A DNA stretch of 64,000 nucleotides from assembly GCF_019925205.1 (NCBI RefSeq), contig NC_083562.1, positions 9,486,001 through 9,550,000 of the forward strand, in the 5' to 3' direction. The notes under the pieces are model-generated. The model did no database searches. It saw nothing but the letters and a program-made list of their open reading frames with translations, and had not been told where the DNA came from. The stretch is from Metopolophium dirhodum (taxonomy: Eukaryota > Arthropoda > Insecta > Hemiptera > Aphididae). A program made the translations under genes and the position numbers. Shown piece after piece: positions 35,701 to 50,262 of the stretch; within the stretch, counting starts at the first letter, position 1, and each line of letters begins with the position of its first letter.

Positions 35701-36990
35701 TCCGTAAAATCGTATTGTGTATTTTCGTGTGTAGGTATACGGTTTAGACGCACGATAATACAATCATCACGACATAGACATTAAAACTAAAACGAAAATG
35801 GTTTTAGTTTAATGTGACCAATAAAACGTTACGACAAATGAGTAGTTATAAAACAAGACTTAACGATTTTAGTAATTTTTTTTTTTTTTTTTATCAAAAC
35901 ATTAACGCTAACGATTATTTTTAGACGATAATCATTTCAACTCAGATATAAATTATGTACTAAACAATTTTATTGCGTGTAGTAGTACTAGTATAGTCTC
36001 GAATTAGAGTTGCTAATGAGTTCACTGCTAAATTTTCAGAAGTTGTCCCCAGCCATTAAAACTAGGATACTAATGTAGGTATATTCTGCAAACGAGGTAC
36101 TCAAATATTTCATATTAGAAATTCGTATACAATATGTACATTTATGAAAACAAAAATATATATATACCTACAATTGCATGTTATGTGTTTCCAATAATTG
36201 TACTCGATAAATATCATTAAAATGAAATAATAATGTATATATTATGTAAAAAAAAAAAAAAATTTAATTCAAATTTTAATTAATATTTAAAATGTACTGA
36301 AATTATTATTGTATATAATATTGAATATATCACATGATATCGTGTAACTATAACTCTAACTATATAGTTTAAATTATACTCTAAAGTCTAAAGTATTATA
36401 AATGCATGTATCTGCCTTAAAAACCGAAATTCTTCTATATTACATTAAATAAACAATACAGTAAGAATAGTTGTGATGTCCACAGAATTTAAAATAATTT
36501 CTAAATCAACTATGCATCTTGAAACCATCATTGTTACTGATTTAAATTTTACTAGTCTAACATTATTTGAAAATCCCATTGTAAATTATAATATTAGTAA
36601 TTTTTGAACATATGTACTACAATGTATAATACACCCACCGCCATGGTGTCATAATCGTCAAAAACAGCTTTATTTTCGTACATAGAACAAATTGTTACCC
36701 TATGATTATCGTCAATTCGTTTTATCAAAACTCATAATGTGCGTAACTATTATAATACAATATATTAGTATATACTATACCATTGTATTCGATTAACCAA
36801 ATATGATGTAATATTATCTGCGGAGGCGTCAAGGTTTACCTATCTGCATTGTATATATATATCAATATTATATTTAATATGATTCGGATAAGCTATTTTA
36901 ATTTAATACATATACCTGTGTATACACATAGTGATATGATGGTATGTATGTAAGTAAATTACCGAACGAAGGGTCAGTTGGGTTAGAAAG
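32781..36990. other. AT-rich DNA, no gene seen
   Basis: Long AT-rich stretch with poly-T and ATA-type tracts (for example a T run at about 35877-35892 and an A run near 36248-36261). Frames are short and compositionally trivial. Confidence 0.55.
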
Positions 36991-37730
36991 GGTTAAAAAT
37001 TGCAAAACGCAGTAACAAAGTCTCTTGGACGTGCGGACAAACAAAGAAAATCTGCGAGTATCATCAAAAGTCAAAACTATGTACACAAACAATATATATA
37101 TATATATATTGTATGTATTGCCAGGGCAACCGTTTGTCAATATAATACGCTTGCCGAAAACGCGAACGCAGAAATGTGCGGCGGTGGCGGTCTCGTCACC
37201 TATATAATATTATATAGGTATACGCTGTTTAGTGTGTTGCGACACTGTTCTGCGGGAAATCTCTCATTTGCAAGAAAAAACGATTATTCGCGACTAAACG
37301 GGCGCCGATCGTCCACCCTCGCGCCTGACCCACCACACAAAACCCTTCGTGTAAGGGGATAGAGCTCCCGTCCTCCCTCCCGGAGCGCTGCTGCACAACC
37401 CTTCCACGTCCGACCAACGGAGATGATGGCTCCGTCATCCGTTACCGAAACTTTCACCTCCCCCTACCTTGCCACGCCAAAGTACACGATTCCACTGCCA
37501 ACCGCCCGCTCCACGAAAGCTTCCTATACAATTTCCTTCGGCCGATATATATATATAACGTGTTATCATCATCAAATCCGCGACCACTACCGCGCATTAA
37601 CACCGTCGTGGAGAGGCGTTGTCGGCTATATACTCTCATCAGTACAATTTGACACTATTGTACATCCTTTTTTTCATAGGCAAATTTTCCCGTCGCCATT
37701 ATGGAACCACGTCGACACAATATTATAATA
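36991..37730. other. CpG-rich island
   Basis: GC-rich relative to its flanks, containing several overlapping frames on both strands (about 60-120 codons) with no conserved motif. Could be an untranslated exon or regulatory region; not provable here. Confidence 0.4.
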
Positions 37731-40700
37731 TATAAGTGTTTCTGACAACCCTTATTATTATTATTATCTGCTGACACCATCATCGTCACGTCGCCGCACC
37801 CCGCGTCGATAATTCTCCGTCGCATAATATATTATAAGTTATAACAATATTATTATATCGTATCGAATGTAATGATACGATTATGTTAGTGCGTATGTAT
37901 GTGATATGGTGTGGTGTGTTCGCGTACTGATGGACTACGGATTTACCATACAGATAAATAAACAGACCCTTCTATAAACTATTATTGTTGTAATTATAAT
38001 ATGTTTGCACCATCGTCATAATTAATATTATTTACACGGAGTGTACGTCGCGTATTTTATTAATATTTTTTTAATGACATTATACTTTGTTATGCGGCAG
38101 GAAACCATTATACCGTCGCCAATGTTGTTATAGCTTCATAGTTTGTTCTGAGAGAAACGATATTCAACGGTGCCATGACGTATATTTTGCGACTTGGCTG
38201 CAGACTTTCGATTTTTATTCGTCAACTTTCGTACATGTCACGAGAGATATTTTTGAACACAAATCCGAGACCTCGTAAATATAAACAGAACGACAGTGTA
38301 AGAAGCGAAAGGTGGAGAGGAGACGTTACAGTATAATAATTAATATTAAATAATAATATATACATGCAAATAATCAGACCAAAACATTAACATAACTGAG
38401 TTCAAACATAAACCATTTACTCGTATTGATGTGTCAAATTTAACTTCGGTAATATGTATAAATAATAGTTTTTCGCTACGGATAGGTATAATTATCTTTA
38501 ATTATGTCTGCACCTAAATATCAATGTTCTTATAATTAAATTATAAAATTATAAAATTGTTTTTTATTTATGCATGTATATATAAATGTATGATATGCAT
38601 TTAGGTACCTACAAATTATAGCTACAATCAGTTTCTTTGGAAATTCATAAAAACAGTAACAACAAATCGAAAAAAAAAACGTCATAAAATTGAAATAATG
38701 CATTTTTCGCTGGAGCAGTATTAGGTATATAATTTAGTATAACATTTTTTTTACATTCAGAGATCTCCATAATTAACTTTTTACTACAATAATACCTAGT
38801 ATAAAATATATAACTGCAGACAACTGTTACAGTAACTTTTAATTATTATTAGCATCCATATATTATCACAATGGGGATAACCCTTATAAGATGTACCATT
38901 GTAGGTAGGTATACAATTATTATGAATTAATATGATTATTTCGCTTTGTGCTGGGAAAACAGTCATAATAATAATTAATATTCAGTAAAGAAATATAGCT
39001 CTGAAATATTGTAAGTAAAAAATTATATTTGTTGCACAATATTTAGTCCTCACGAATATCACTATTTATTTATGATGTATTTTGATTAATGATGAAAATG
39101 TCGTGTTCGTCAGGTTCGCCATAATAAATACCACTGGAGTAGTTCTACTTGGGTTTTCACGTAATTGCATTTTTCTGCCGCTCGAAACGATCGGTTATAC
39201 CGCGTGTTTATCTTTGAATCTGAAAATGTAAGGGTACTCCAGAATATTCTAATACCCAATATTGCAATAATAACTTTTATTCTCATTATTGCAGTTCAAT
39301 AAGCCACCTAAGTATATACGGGAAGATATATAAAGGGAGGTAAGAGCCGAGGGGCACGAGTTTCCAATATAGTAAACGTGTATATAAGAGTTATTTTATT
39401 TTTTAATAAAAGAAAACCCGACAAAAGTTCTTATTTCTACATTTCAATATTAAGTTCCCGTTTCTCCGTCCTAAAAAATGTACACTCCCCGCTGTATAAG
39501 AATTCTCCCGTCATTTTCAAATCATTTGAATAGTACCCCAGCGTATTGGCTATATTGCGGTCGCATTTGTCTTCGTCTGTGGTATAAACAAAAAAAAAAA
39601 AAAAATATATACATTATAATACTTCAAAAATTATTTCGAAGGGCTGAATTTAAATTCGGTTTTGCGGGGTAAAATGAAAATAAAAAAGAGAAATACGTTT
39701 TCCAAGTGGCCTTACTGTCTGCAAATTAAGTCCAAGCAGTTCCTATAATAATATACACTACGGTATATGTTTGAAATATATTATACAAAAATAAATAAAT
39801 AAATAATAATAATAATAATATTAATAACAAATAACTAGAATTCGTTATTAATATTTTTTTAATATCCTTCGTCTGGTGTGGTTCACTGGACCATATGATG
39901 ACTTTATATGATTTTTCTGGCGCTTGCACACCCGACAAAAAAAAAAAGTATATTCATCGAGAAAATTTGCAATGGAAAAAAATAATGCTCCTCCCTCTCC
40001 CGGATTACACACGTGTCACGACTGTTGACATATGGTTAGCAAAGTAACACATGATGCAGTTCTACTATTATAATAATATATCATTTCAAATGTATATTTC
40101 CGTCACTATAAATAATACCTATATATGTGTATGTGATGTGTAAAAAAATCTTTTTCCATACAATATTGTTAGGTAGAAAATTGTACAACATCTTCTAACT
40201 TTTGTGAATGTCATGTTCAATTTCGAACACCTATTCGCTCGTCTACCTCTAGCGAGTATGCTACAGTATCTTTAAACCGTTGTTTATTTTTATACTATCG
40301 CAATTTATTAATTTATTTCACAATTTATATATGTCTAAGAATTTGCTATATAGGTAAATACATAGTATTACACACATACGTATTACATAATATACATATG
40401 TAGGTATATATTACATACGTATACGGGAAAACGTACGATATTTATCTCAAAAAGATTCATATGATTGGAAATCGTCTTTATTTGCTGTACATTTAAGAAA
40501 TAAATTTACTTTGACTTTTAATTTAAGTAAGTATTTATGTAAGTTTGAACTTTAGACGTCTCTTTATTAATATTAGATCGAAAGGGAAGAATATTATAAC
40601 ATTAAATCGATGATATGGATTATAAAATAAAATCAAAAAAGATTCAGAGTGAAAACACCATAGAACCTGTTGAAACACATTCGAAATTGATTGCCTGGGG

Positions 40701-40980
40701 GGGACTTTTCCCTAACCGCTTGAGAAAAACATTGATAAAAAACGACAAAAATATGTCGTACACGGTATTTTATATAGATAATATTTTCAACCCATACGAA
40801 GGTGCAACTGTTCAACTGTAGAACCATTGCTCTATATAGGCGCGGCCTCGTCCTCAATGCTAGATTTCGGAAAAACCTTAAAAATGATTTTACTACGGTA
40901 CTCACTTTACTCACCTTATGGTACTCACTTTGCGCTTAAAATATATTGTGTACAACGAACGTTTGATAATAACATAATAT
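37731..40980. other. AT-rich DNA, no gene seen
   Basis: Includes TATAT and AATA tracts and an A run at about 39590-39604. Frame 40615-40821 (+, 68 codons) has a mixed composition but no recognised domain. Confidence 0.5.
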
Positions 40981-41431
40981 AGACATCGGACCCGCTCCGA
41001 GTCCCGAATTCAGCATGGCGTGTCGCTGTGAAATATTATAATATCATGAAATATACGAATTTTTTTTTTTTTTTTAGCGGACGAACGATGTTAAATTCGA
41101 CACACTTGTGTACGGTTGACGCCCCGATCCGTTCTACCTGTTCGAACTGCACCGGCGTATGTTACAGTATTTATAACCTACACGTCATTATATAATATAT
41201 TATAGTCTACGTCGCAACATTATAAATTATAAAAGCGTTGTCCCAAATGTGCGGCCTAGTATAGTCATGCCACGGATAGATGACTATCTGCAGCAGCGGC
41301 GGTGTTGGTGTATAATAATAACCTATACATATTAGAATATTATAATAATATTAATGCACAATATAAGATAATGTGCTTCGAATCGAGGCGACGACGGTGG
41401 CGAACGGGTTGAGCGAGTCGTTTCCGTGCCA

Positions 41432-41508
41432 GGACACGCGTATTTCGCGTGTGCACCGTCGCACCTCTGCGCCGCTCGTTTCCGTCCGGCCCGCGAATAC
41501 GCGTGTCC
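41432..41508. repeat. GC-rich 77-bp inverted repeat
   Basis: The left arm (41432-41449, GGACACGCGTATTTCGCG) pairs with the right arm (41492-41508, CGCGAATACGCGTGTCC): 13 bp perfect, one bulged T, then 4 more. The 42-nt loop is itself GC-rich. Could be a structured RNA, a pre-miRNA-like hairpin, a dyad-symmetric protein-binding site or the relic of a small inverted-repeat element. Confidence 0.7.
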
Positions 41509-41935
41509 TTAAATTATTATAATATCGCTCGTCTTGCTCGGCGTTGTTCGGTAATAATAATATAATAATCATAAATTCCTACACTGCTTCAGCTACCTAC
41601 GGAATGGGCGAACGCGGGAAAAAAACATAAACCCCGCGGTAGCCGTCGCTCCGGGCACATAATATTATATAATTATTTATCGCCGTCCGGTCTCGCGCGG
41701 CGGCGGCGGCGGTGTCGGTGTCGAGCGGGCGGGGCGATACAAATAGCGCGCAGACTTATAAATTATGTCGTTTGTTTAGTATATAGGTACGTACGTGCGG
41801 GGTGATGTATTGTATATATTTGTATACGCGTATACACGAGAAGAATGGACGAAAAACTCCCCGTCGTATATGCGTGTATATGTATATTGTTGTACGACTG
41901 CAGATTTATCATATAATTTCACGTCCGTTATAATG

Positions 41936-41963
41936 CGACGACGACGACGACGACGACGACGAT
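41936..41963. repeat. ACG trinucleotide microsatellite
   Basis: About nine uninterrupted ACG units in a CpG-rich region. Confidence 0.95.
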
Positions 41964-44507
41964 AATGATATTATAACGTCGTCGTTTGTTGCAGGAGTGC
42001 GTGCGCGACCGGATCGAGTGGCTGCAGGCTGGAGCGAAAAAAAAAAGCGTTTAATAAAAAATAAAAATACCTTTACCGATCGACCGGTAGACGCGACTAA
42101 TGAGATTATAATATAATATTATATATACGACTCCCGTGTCTGTGTACGCGCGATGTCAACAAAATATGTACATTGACCGTGTGTGTGTGTCCGCAGGTGG
42201 GCCCGCAGTAGTGAGTTGTATGGTACTCGCAAATCGGTACCTATACCTCATATTTATGTGTGTACGCATATCATAATATTATTATATACCTCAATATCAT
42301 TTCACGTACAGGGTGTATCATTTTCCCCGTGAGCAATATATTAAGGTGAAAAACGATAAAAAGAATTTTCAAGAATTTTTTTTAACACGAGTACCTCTGT
42401 TTTTGGGCTGGATAATGGATACACGCGTTGTTGTTTCCGGCAGATTTTTCGTAATGGTTATACTCAAGAAACATGTTCATGATTCATACGGATTACCCAT
42501 GTAGAGGAAATAGATACCATCGAGTGGCGTGCTACGGTTTTTTTTTTCTTCGAACCACACCGTTTTCTATTTTCCACGGGTAGCGGGTCTATTGTTATAT
42601 TGCGGTGTTCGTTCTTAAAACCACGAATAAAAACCTAAATATTCCTCGGATTTTCCAGGCTCAGTGATAAAATCATCACACTTATCATGATAACATGTAC
42701 ACACTGTATACACGCGTATCATCATAAAGTAATAAATAAGTGTTTGTATGTGCGCGTAACTCGCGGTCGTGCGTGTGAACCTATCGAGACGACCACCACC
42801 CCGGTCGGGAGTCCCGCATTGTACGCCGAGAGATTTACACTCGCCCAAAACATATACGTTTTCGCGATGAATAACGTTCCGTTTTATTATTTTTTTTTCT
42901 TTTTCCCCAAAATATTATACATATACGTACGCGCGTATATTATAATAATAATAATAGCAATAACAACAGTTGCGTCTTGCGTTCCTTTTGAAAATCCGCT
43001 CGCGGAAGTCACACGTCCGGGGGCGGGCACCCGACGCGTTCATTAATTATTCGCGGTCGCCCCCTCGCGCCTCCGTCGTCCCGTACACACACAATATATC
43101 CAACGATGATGTACAATATATATATATATATCACGGATTTGTTTGCGTTCGCGTACAATAGTGTTATTATATTTATTGTCGATTTTTTATTTAAAAATAT
43201 CGTCGTCCGACAGAGCCACTCGAACACAAAGCGACGCACTGCGGGGCGTATAATGTAGACACCTATATGCCCATGTACAATAGCGGCGCTTTCGTCGTGT
43301 CGCGCGCGCGTAAAAATATCCGTTTTTTTCCTTCCCATATATTTTAATATGTCCCCGACGACAATATTAATATTAATTTCACACCGTTTATTCGTACCTA
43401 TATTCGTTGGCACGCGGGCGGTGCCTACACACGATTCAATAATAATACAATATAATTATATGTGCGCTCTCTATGCATATAATGCACCACAATAGTAATA
43501 ACCGTATTGCGTTCCGATCTTATGTATAGTGACGGCGGCGATAGTCAACGCACTTCGAGGTACTTATTGTGGCCGTATAATATCACGACGTGTGTCGGGT
43601 TTATAGTTTACACCGTACACGTGCGTGCGTGTTTACCCGAAAGACGAAAAATTATTGAGATGTACAACCGACTTAATCCGTTCGCGGTTTGAGGAGGAGG
43701 AGGAAAATTCACTCGTGGGAAAATAATATAAGCCAACATTTTCCGTCGGACAATAATCTTCTGCAGGGAAAACGATTCCGGCAGATATATAATATATTAT
43801 AATCACATTACTATACATTACTAAAAAGTGGTTTTCATTAAGTCCTAGCACAATGGTTGTCTGTTCGTGATTACTACAGTTTATAGCTCCGTTGATTATC
43901 GAATTAGCATACGAAAATTAGAAATCAAATAACAATTAAGAATTATACACCGGTATAGCATAATTTATACTACTACTCAGGCATTAGGCAACCATGTGTT
44001 AGTGTTTTCTAACCATCTCTACCGAGTACGTATACAATTTGTATTCATTTCAGCTCTATTTCCGATTTCAGCTCCAATTATATTTTTATTTAAAATACAA
44101 TTTTTGTTGAAATCACTTACCTAGTTTTAAAAAAGGTTTGTGATCAAGACTTCTTATTTCTTAACATGTACTTGGTTCTTAGTTGTATAATTGAAAATTA
44201 TTGTTTTTTTGGATTTCTGCCAAAGTTTTAATTATATAGCAATGTATATAAGTAGTCATCTACAGTTAACTTCTTATATGTTTATATAATGGTAAAGCGT
44301 GCAAGAAGCAATGACAATAAAAAAACATGTTTTAGGTGCAACAAACCTATGAACGGATATCTAAAATTATACATACCTATGCATAATAATAAAGAATTAA
44401 ATATTTTATAAAGTTGAATAAATTAATGCAAATAGTAAATACCATTGAATCTCAACTTACATTAAACTAAAACAATCACATATCATAATATAATCGTATA
44501 TAATATT

Positions 44508-44526
44508 AACCATTTTAGATTCTGAG
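44508..44526 (+). repeat. Short interspersed motif, copy 1
   Basis: AACCATTTTAGATTCTGA, followed by GTAGAGCG. The same 18-base motif with one change occurs at 47122-47139. Probably the edge or a conserved part of a dispersed repeat family; the full unit cannot be defined from two diverged copies. Confidence 0.4.
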
Positions 44527-47121
44527 TAGAGCGTTGTCTGCTATCTGCCGTTGTGGCAGTAAAAATGCATCGATTTTCTACTTCAGCATTTTTTTGGTAG
44601 AAAGTAAATCCATTAGTGGTACTTAGAAGGGGGGGGGGCAAAGTCACTTGAAATGTTCACCAAATTTAGTATTGTAGTATTTAGTATGTTATATGACTAA
44701 TTAGTAATTAGTATACAATACAAAATTTTCAAAATATTTTGTCTTTTTAATCTATTTATAGGCGTGAAAAATTATATTCTATTTATTTATACTTTTTTTT
44801 AAATAATTGTCTATTCAATATTTATTTTTATTTTTTATAAGACCGTCTCCGCTCAGAACTGTTTTTCGTACACATATTTATAATGAACATATTCATTTTA
44901 GTAAACCATTTCACACCTACATTATAATAGAGAGAAACCCACTTACCTACCCATTTTTTTTCCATTTTATATGTTTCCAAAAATGTGTCAACAATATCTG
45001 AGAACGCCGCAAACTGAGTTTTGTTATCATTATTCCCTACTATTCCTCACACAGTGACACGCATAGGAATGTATAGGATGTATCAATAATGGAAATTATT
45101 TCAAGTCTTTAAGCTCTATGAAATAATTACAATTCTAGATCCAAACGTCGATGTTGATGTACTACAACTTATCGACTTAGGTAGTAAAGTACTCAAACAT
45201 AATATTGTAATATTATGGTTAGATGTGATAATTATTTAGTTTTTGAAAATATATAAAATTAACTAAAAATGTTACAATCATCAAATAAATGAATAATGAA
45301 TAATGTTATAATATACTATCATAAAATAATTAAAAAACAACAATTTTTTTAATGATGAATTTCAGAAAATGTTCATCGCACGTCTTTTACTTGAGTTCAT
45401 CAAATATATTTGATTTATTAATTAAAAAATCACTCTTATCATCACTTTTGGTAGGTGTACCTAATAATGATATACCTATATATTATATATTAAATAAAAT
45501 TAGTTTTTTTAACACGAATTAATGAAACTGTTTATGCCTAATGGAAAATTGAACGTTAAATTGAATATTATACGACTTAATTGTTCGTACGTTAACGTTG
45601 TACATTTGTACCTCATACCTACGTTTATTGTTATAATTATAACATGCTTATCGTGTTTATATATCTTATTATAAACTGTACGTTACCTACCCGCTCATAC
45701 AGAAAATGTAAAGTGGCAGTCATCATTCATCATCATCGCCGAAGTGAACAAGAAGGTGTAAAATATTCAGTAAAATTCAGTTGAATTCCACATACCTAAA
45801 TAGTAAATTGACGTGTTTAATAATTTTCTTTAATGGCTATATCATATAAATCTATCGAATAGCCCGTTTATTGAATCGCTTGCAATTTTCGTTCAACATT
45901 ATTAATATTTTTAACTTGACGGCTTAAATGAATAAACACGTGGTTCATACGATGTATATATACATCTACTTAATATAATTATATTACTCAGGATGAAGTG
46001 ACAGAGTGTCCGAATAATTGTTCATCGGATTAAAAAAAAGGATTATCTACATGAGCTCCGTTGAGATTATACAGAGGTCATGTCGCTGCAGTTTTCTGAA
46101 ATGTCCGTGTAATATTCTCAACCCTCGATCGCTATTACAACAGCACATTATAATTTATGATCGTATATAAAATAATGATGTCTTCGTTTAACGATATACA
46201 TTCTGAGGTCAACGGTTTTTATTTATTTATTTTTATTTTTTGAATGCAAATGTCTGAATTTTACAGTTTTTATTTTTTTTTTTCGGATCTTAGAGAACAT
46301 TGGAATTACAAATGTTTCGTTACGAAAACACACGGATAAAATATATACAAGAAAATTGTAAAATTATTTTTTAAAAAAACCGGTATCCGTGGGCGATAAA
46401 AATGCGTGTTTCCGTCTATATATTATATTATATATATTTGTAGAATATAAACGTGTACACATGATAGTTACATGTTCGAAATTTTTGTCTCGGGACGACG
46501 AATACGATAGTATCAGCTGCGACGAACGCGAAATTGTTGCGCGATAGATTACCGAGACAATGGCCTGCAGGACTATAGCCCGTGCACAATTTATACATTG
46601 TGCCTACATATGGGACCGCGTGTAGGGTCGTATAATCTAATCGTAAGGTGCACCGGAAATGCAGTAGCCTGCGTGCGATATGTGTCGAGAAAGTCGTTTG
46701 CATGCATGTAAGATACATATTATTATTATAATACCACCGCTATTGCCATTGAGTATAACAAAATGATATTACCTGTACAGAAGTATACCTTAACCCGATC
46801 CGGCGCTTTGAAATGCCTAATAATTGTCATGTTATACTATAACGTTCGGTTAACGTTTTTCTGTCACCGTATTATTATATCCATTGGCTAAAGGCGCAAT
46901 GCATTTAAAATTATTCACGCCTTCGCACCAGTGTCTCGTTTTGAATATGGCCCTATATTGTATTATTATTATTAACATACGACATGTACGTTAAGTATAA
47001 AATAAGATATTGCCATAAATATGATGTGTACAACTATATAATATTATAATATGCGTACGTGTATTATATTCATGGTTAAGTGTACAACACGCGAAAAATG
47101 TTTGTACGGATTAAAGTTCAA

Positions 47122-47139
47122 AACCGTTTTAGATTCTGA
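47122..47139 (+). repeat. Short interspersed motif, copy 2
   Basis: AACCGTTTTAGATTCTGA, matching 17 of 18 bases with 44508-44525. The downstream sequences diverge, though GAGCG-like words follow both. Confidence 0.4.
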
Positions 47140-50100
47140 CCGAAACGATATGAGCGCATATTGATTTTACAATGACGTTTGTTTTTATTTAGTTTTGATT
47201 CCTATCGGTTTTTTCTAAAATAAAAAATTCTGTTACTGTTGATTTTGACCTTTTTATATTAGTGATGTATAGACTGATGCAAAATAATATTAGTATAATG
47301 TATTAAATGGCTTTTATTCGCATTAAAATAAAGTCCAATATTATATTATACAATAGTTTCATATATCACTTTATATTTTGTAAATACTTACCCATATTCA
47401 ATTCTTCTAGTAAATTATTTATAATATTTATTTATTTATTATATTATATTATAGTATAGAATGTTATCATAATATCGTCAGGTTTTAGGCTTAAATGGGT
47501 TTTCTCAGGTTGTATCCTGTTTGGCGTTGGCCTTTAGATATTAAAAGAGTTGCAAATATACTTACAAATCATTCACATCTCCATACTATGTTATCTTCAT
47601 ATTATCATCAATGGTAATTAATATTAAACTATATATTTTATAAATAGCTAAAGACTAAGTACAATTATCTACTAAAGAATAATATACATAGTAAATCGAA
47701 CTACACGTCTGGCGTCTCCACTCCTATGGTTTATCACTGTATTTAAAATATTTAAATATTTTTAAAAATTAACCCCGTTATAATATTATATGGGCACAAT
47801 CCTGCGCTGAAAAGTATCCTGTCGCTGTATGATATTTATCCCGTCCGGCTTTTGGTGCAACCTATAACCTTGTTAGGTGTACTAATGTACTATGCCATCA
47901 TTTAACTGCAAGTGTTGACTGAAACCGATGTTGATAAAAATATTATAAGACAAATATATCATAATAATATGTAGGCACTTATTTCTTATACAGAGGAATC
48001 CAAGCTATGGCTTTTACAGTTGTGCAAGTTATTCCAAAAATCTAGTTACAACTAAATTATAAGTGCAGTTAGAAGTTAGTTATTGTGAATGAATTGGAAC
48101 TTTAGTCGAAATGTGCTAAACAGATTGTGCTCCTAAAGGTAAATGTTTTACAACCGTAACTATTCAAGGGTGCAAGAAGGAGTGCCCCCGCAGACTTTTC
48201 CCATATAGTTTCCATTACAGTTGTTCTACACGCCACGTTTCAAGTCAATAAATCACAATAAAATATAACCATATTATACGAATTGGAATATATACTTAGT
48301 TAAATGATAAACAACTCAAGTTAATTTCAAATTATAAACATTAATACATTTGAAAAATCAAAATACTTAAAAAGAATATAATTTATATTTTATGGTCAAA
48401 ATATTCTGTAAACGCTTCTACCACAGTCCATCGAACTAACGTAATCCTCGAAATATCTTTCATATTATCTCATTATTTAAAATGAATAAGACTTACACTT
48501 ATTCGAATAAAACTTAATAAGTAATGTGATAGTTTTATTGTGCATTTCAGGTCACTATACTAAATTTTTTTAATAAAACATTCTAAGTGCACATTGCAAA
48601 ATACCTATTACTTGTAAATTATAAATGTATGTTAAACAGTAGCAATCACTGCAAGTATTAGCTCGTGGAAAATAACACGAAATCGTTTGATTTCAGCTAA
48701 ATTCAATGAATAGATTTTTAGTAATATCCATCTAACCAGAAAGGATGTTTTTTTTTCATTTTTCAAAAAAAACTGTATTTTTTGTTTTAAACTGGTTTTC
48801 TAACGATTTGTTTTGTTTGAAACATAACAACATTGCATCTAACACAGTGTATCCCAACATATTGGTCGGTACATGAGTTTGGGTCGCAAAATTGTATAAT
48901 GGGTTACAAAAGCGTTTATTAAAAGATAATAATATTAAATGATTTGTAATGCGTTTCTGCTTAGCAATATATAACATCAAGATCTATTACTACTGTTATT
49001 TACTATTATATAATACTTAATAATTTATTGTTTCTCATTATTTGTTATACCTTAAAAATGACAGTTTGTATTATTATCATTAATTAAATAATTATGTAAT
49101 TTATAAATTATATATGCAGTGTAATGTTACTACGTCCAATGACCACAGATGTCGTGGACGGTTTCCTTATAAAAAAAATATATATATATATATAATATAA
49201 TAAATTATATTATTATACTTGAACCTATTACAGTATAACAATAAAACTACAAAAAAAATTACTAGAAATAGGTGGGGTGTAATACGAAGAGTTGCCATAT
49301 CAAAAATACTGAGAAACACTAACCTAACCTTCACTATAGAGTTATAGGATTAATACATGAAAAAGTTGGACTACATTAGTTGATTAAAATATTGTATATG
49401 AACAAATATAACCAAAACATTAAACAATACTATGAATATAATTTGGTGATAAATATAATATGCATAATTCAATATTATAATTAGGTTTATTTTATTAATT
49501 TATACAATATAAAATTAGGTTGGTTATTTTATTTAATTTTTATTTAAGCTATACATATAGTTACTATAGTTAAGATAGATATTTGAAATACATTTATTTT
49601 TTTAATTTTCACTAAAATAAAATCATGATATAAAAATGAACCATATTAGTTTATATTCAGGATTAATGATGTTTAGCCAAACTATCTAGGTACTCATTAA
49701 AATATCCCGAAAATACCTAATTAACGGAACTTGAAATCATATTAATTATACATATTTTTGAAACAATCGTTTTTTTGATATTATCTCATGCATCGGCTTT
49801 TATTATAACACAATTATCCCTCTCTTAAATTCTAATTATTATCTTGGAATGCATTGTAGTGTAAAATTAAAGCACTCAAATTAACTTGTTTATTTTATGT
49901 AATGAATTAACCAACTATAAAATTGTGACATGCTATTTATTTCTATCTAATTTAAAAAACTACACACAATGTGATTATACCTAAGAATTTCCGCACAAAA
50001 CCCAACCAGCCATATTAACCATTTTTGTTTAATTCTTAATTATTATAATAAATTCTATATTCGTTAGTGAAGTAGTTGGTATTACCTGATCATTATTTAG

Positions 50101-50213
50101 TGAGAACATTTTTAATAACGTTTATTATATAATAACAAAATATATTTACAGCTGTACAATGTTTATTCTGTACATGAAAAATATATTAGTACAGTATACA
50201 TGAATAGTATGCA

Positions 50214-50262
50214 CAGAGGCGGACCGTAATATTTTTTTTTTTGAGGAGGGGGCCAAGCTTTT
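50214..50262 (+). mobile_element. Possible hAT-type terminus (single end)
   Basis: CAGAGGCGGACCG, then a T-rich stretch, then GAGGAGGGGGCCAAGC. This start plus a nearby G-rich GGGGGCCA block resembles the ends of many hAT-type elements that begin CAGNGGCGGA. No inverted partner was seen within a few kb. Confidence 0.3.

Larger units (their letters stand above)
40981..43720. other. CpG-rich island, the longest in the window
   Basis: Contains GCGG runs (41698-41712), an ACG trinucleotide run (41936-41963), a GC-rich hairpin (41432-41508) and many CGCG and GTCG steps. Frames here are short and lack domain signatures. Both its CpG content and its length stand out from the flanking AT-rich DNA, as would be expected of a promoter or 5' region, but no start-site motif can be assigned with confidence. 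Confidence 0.45.
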
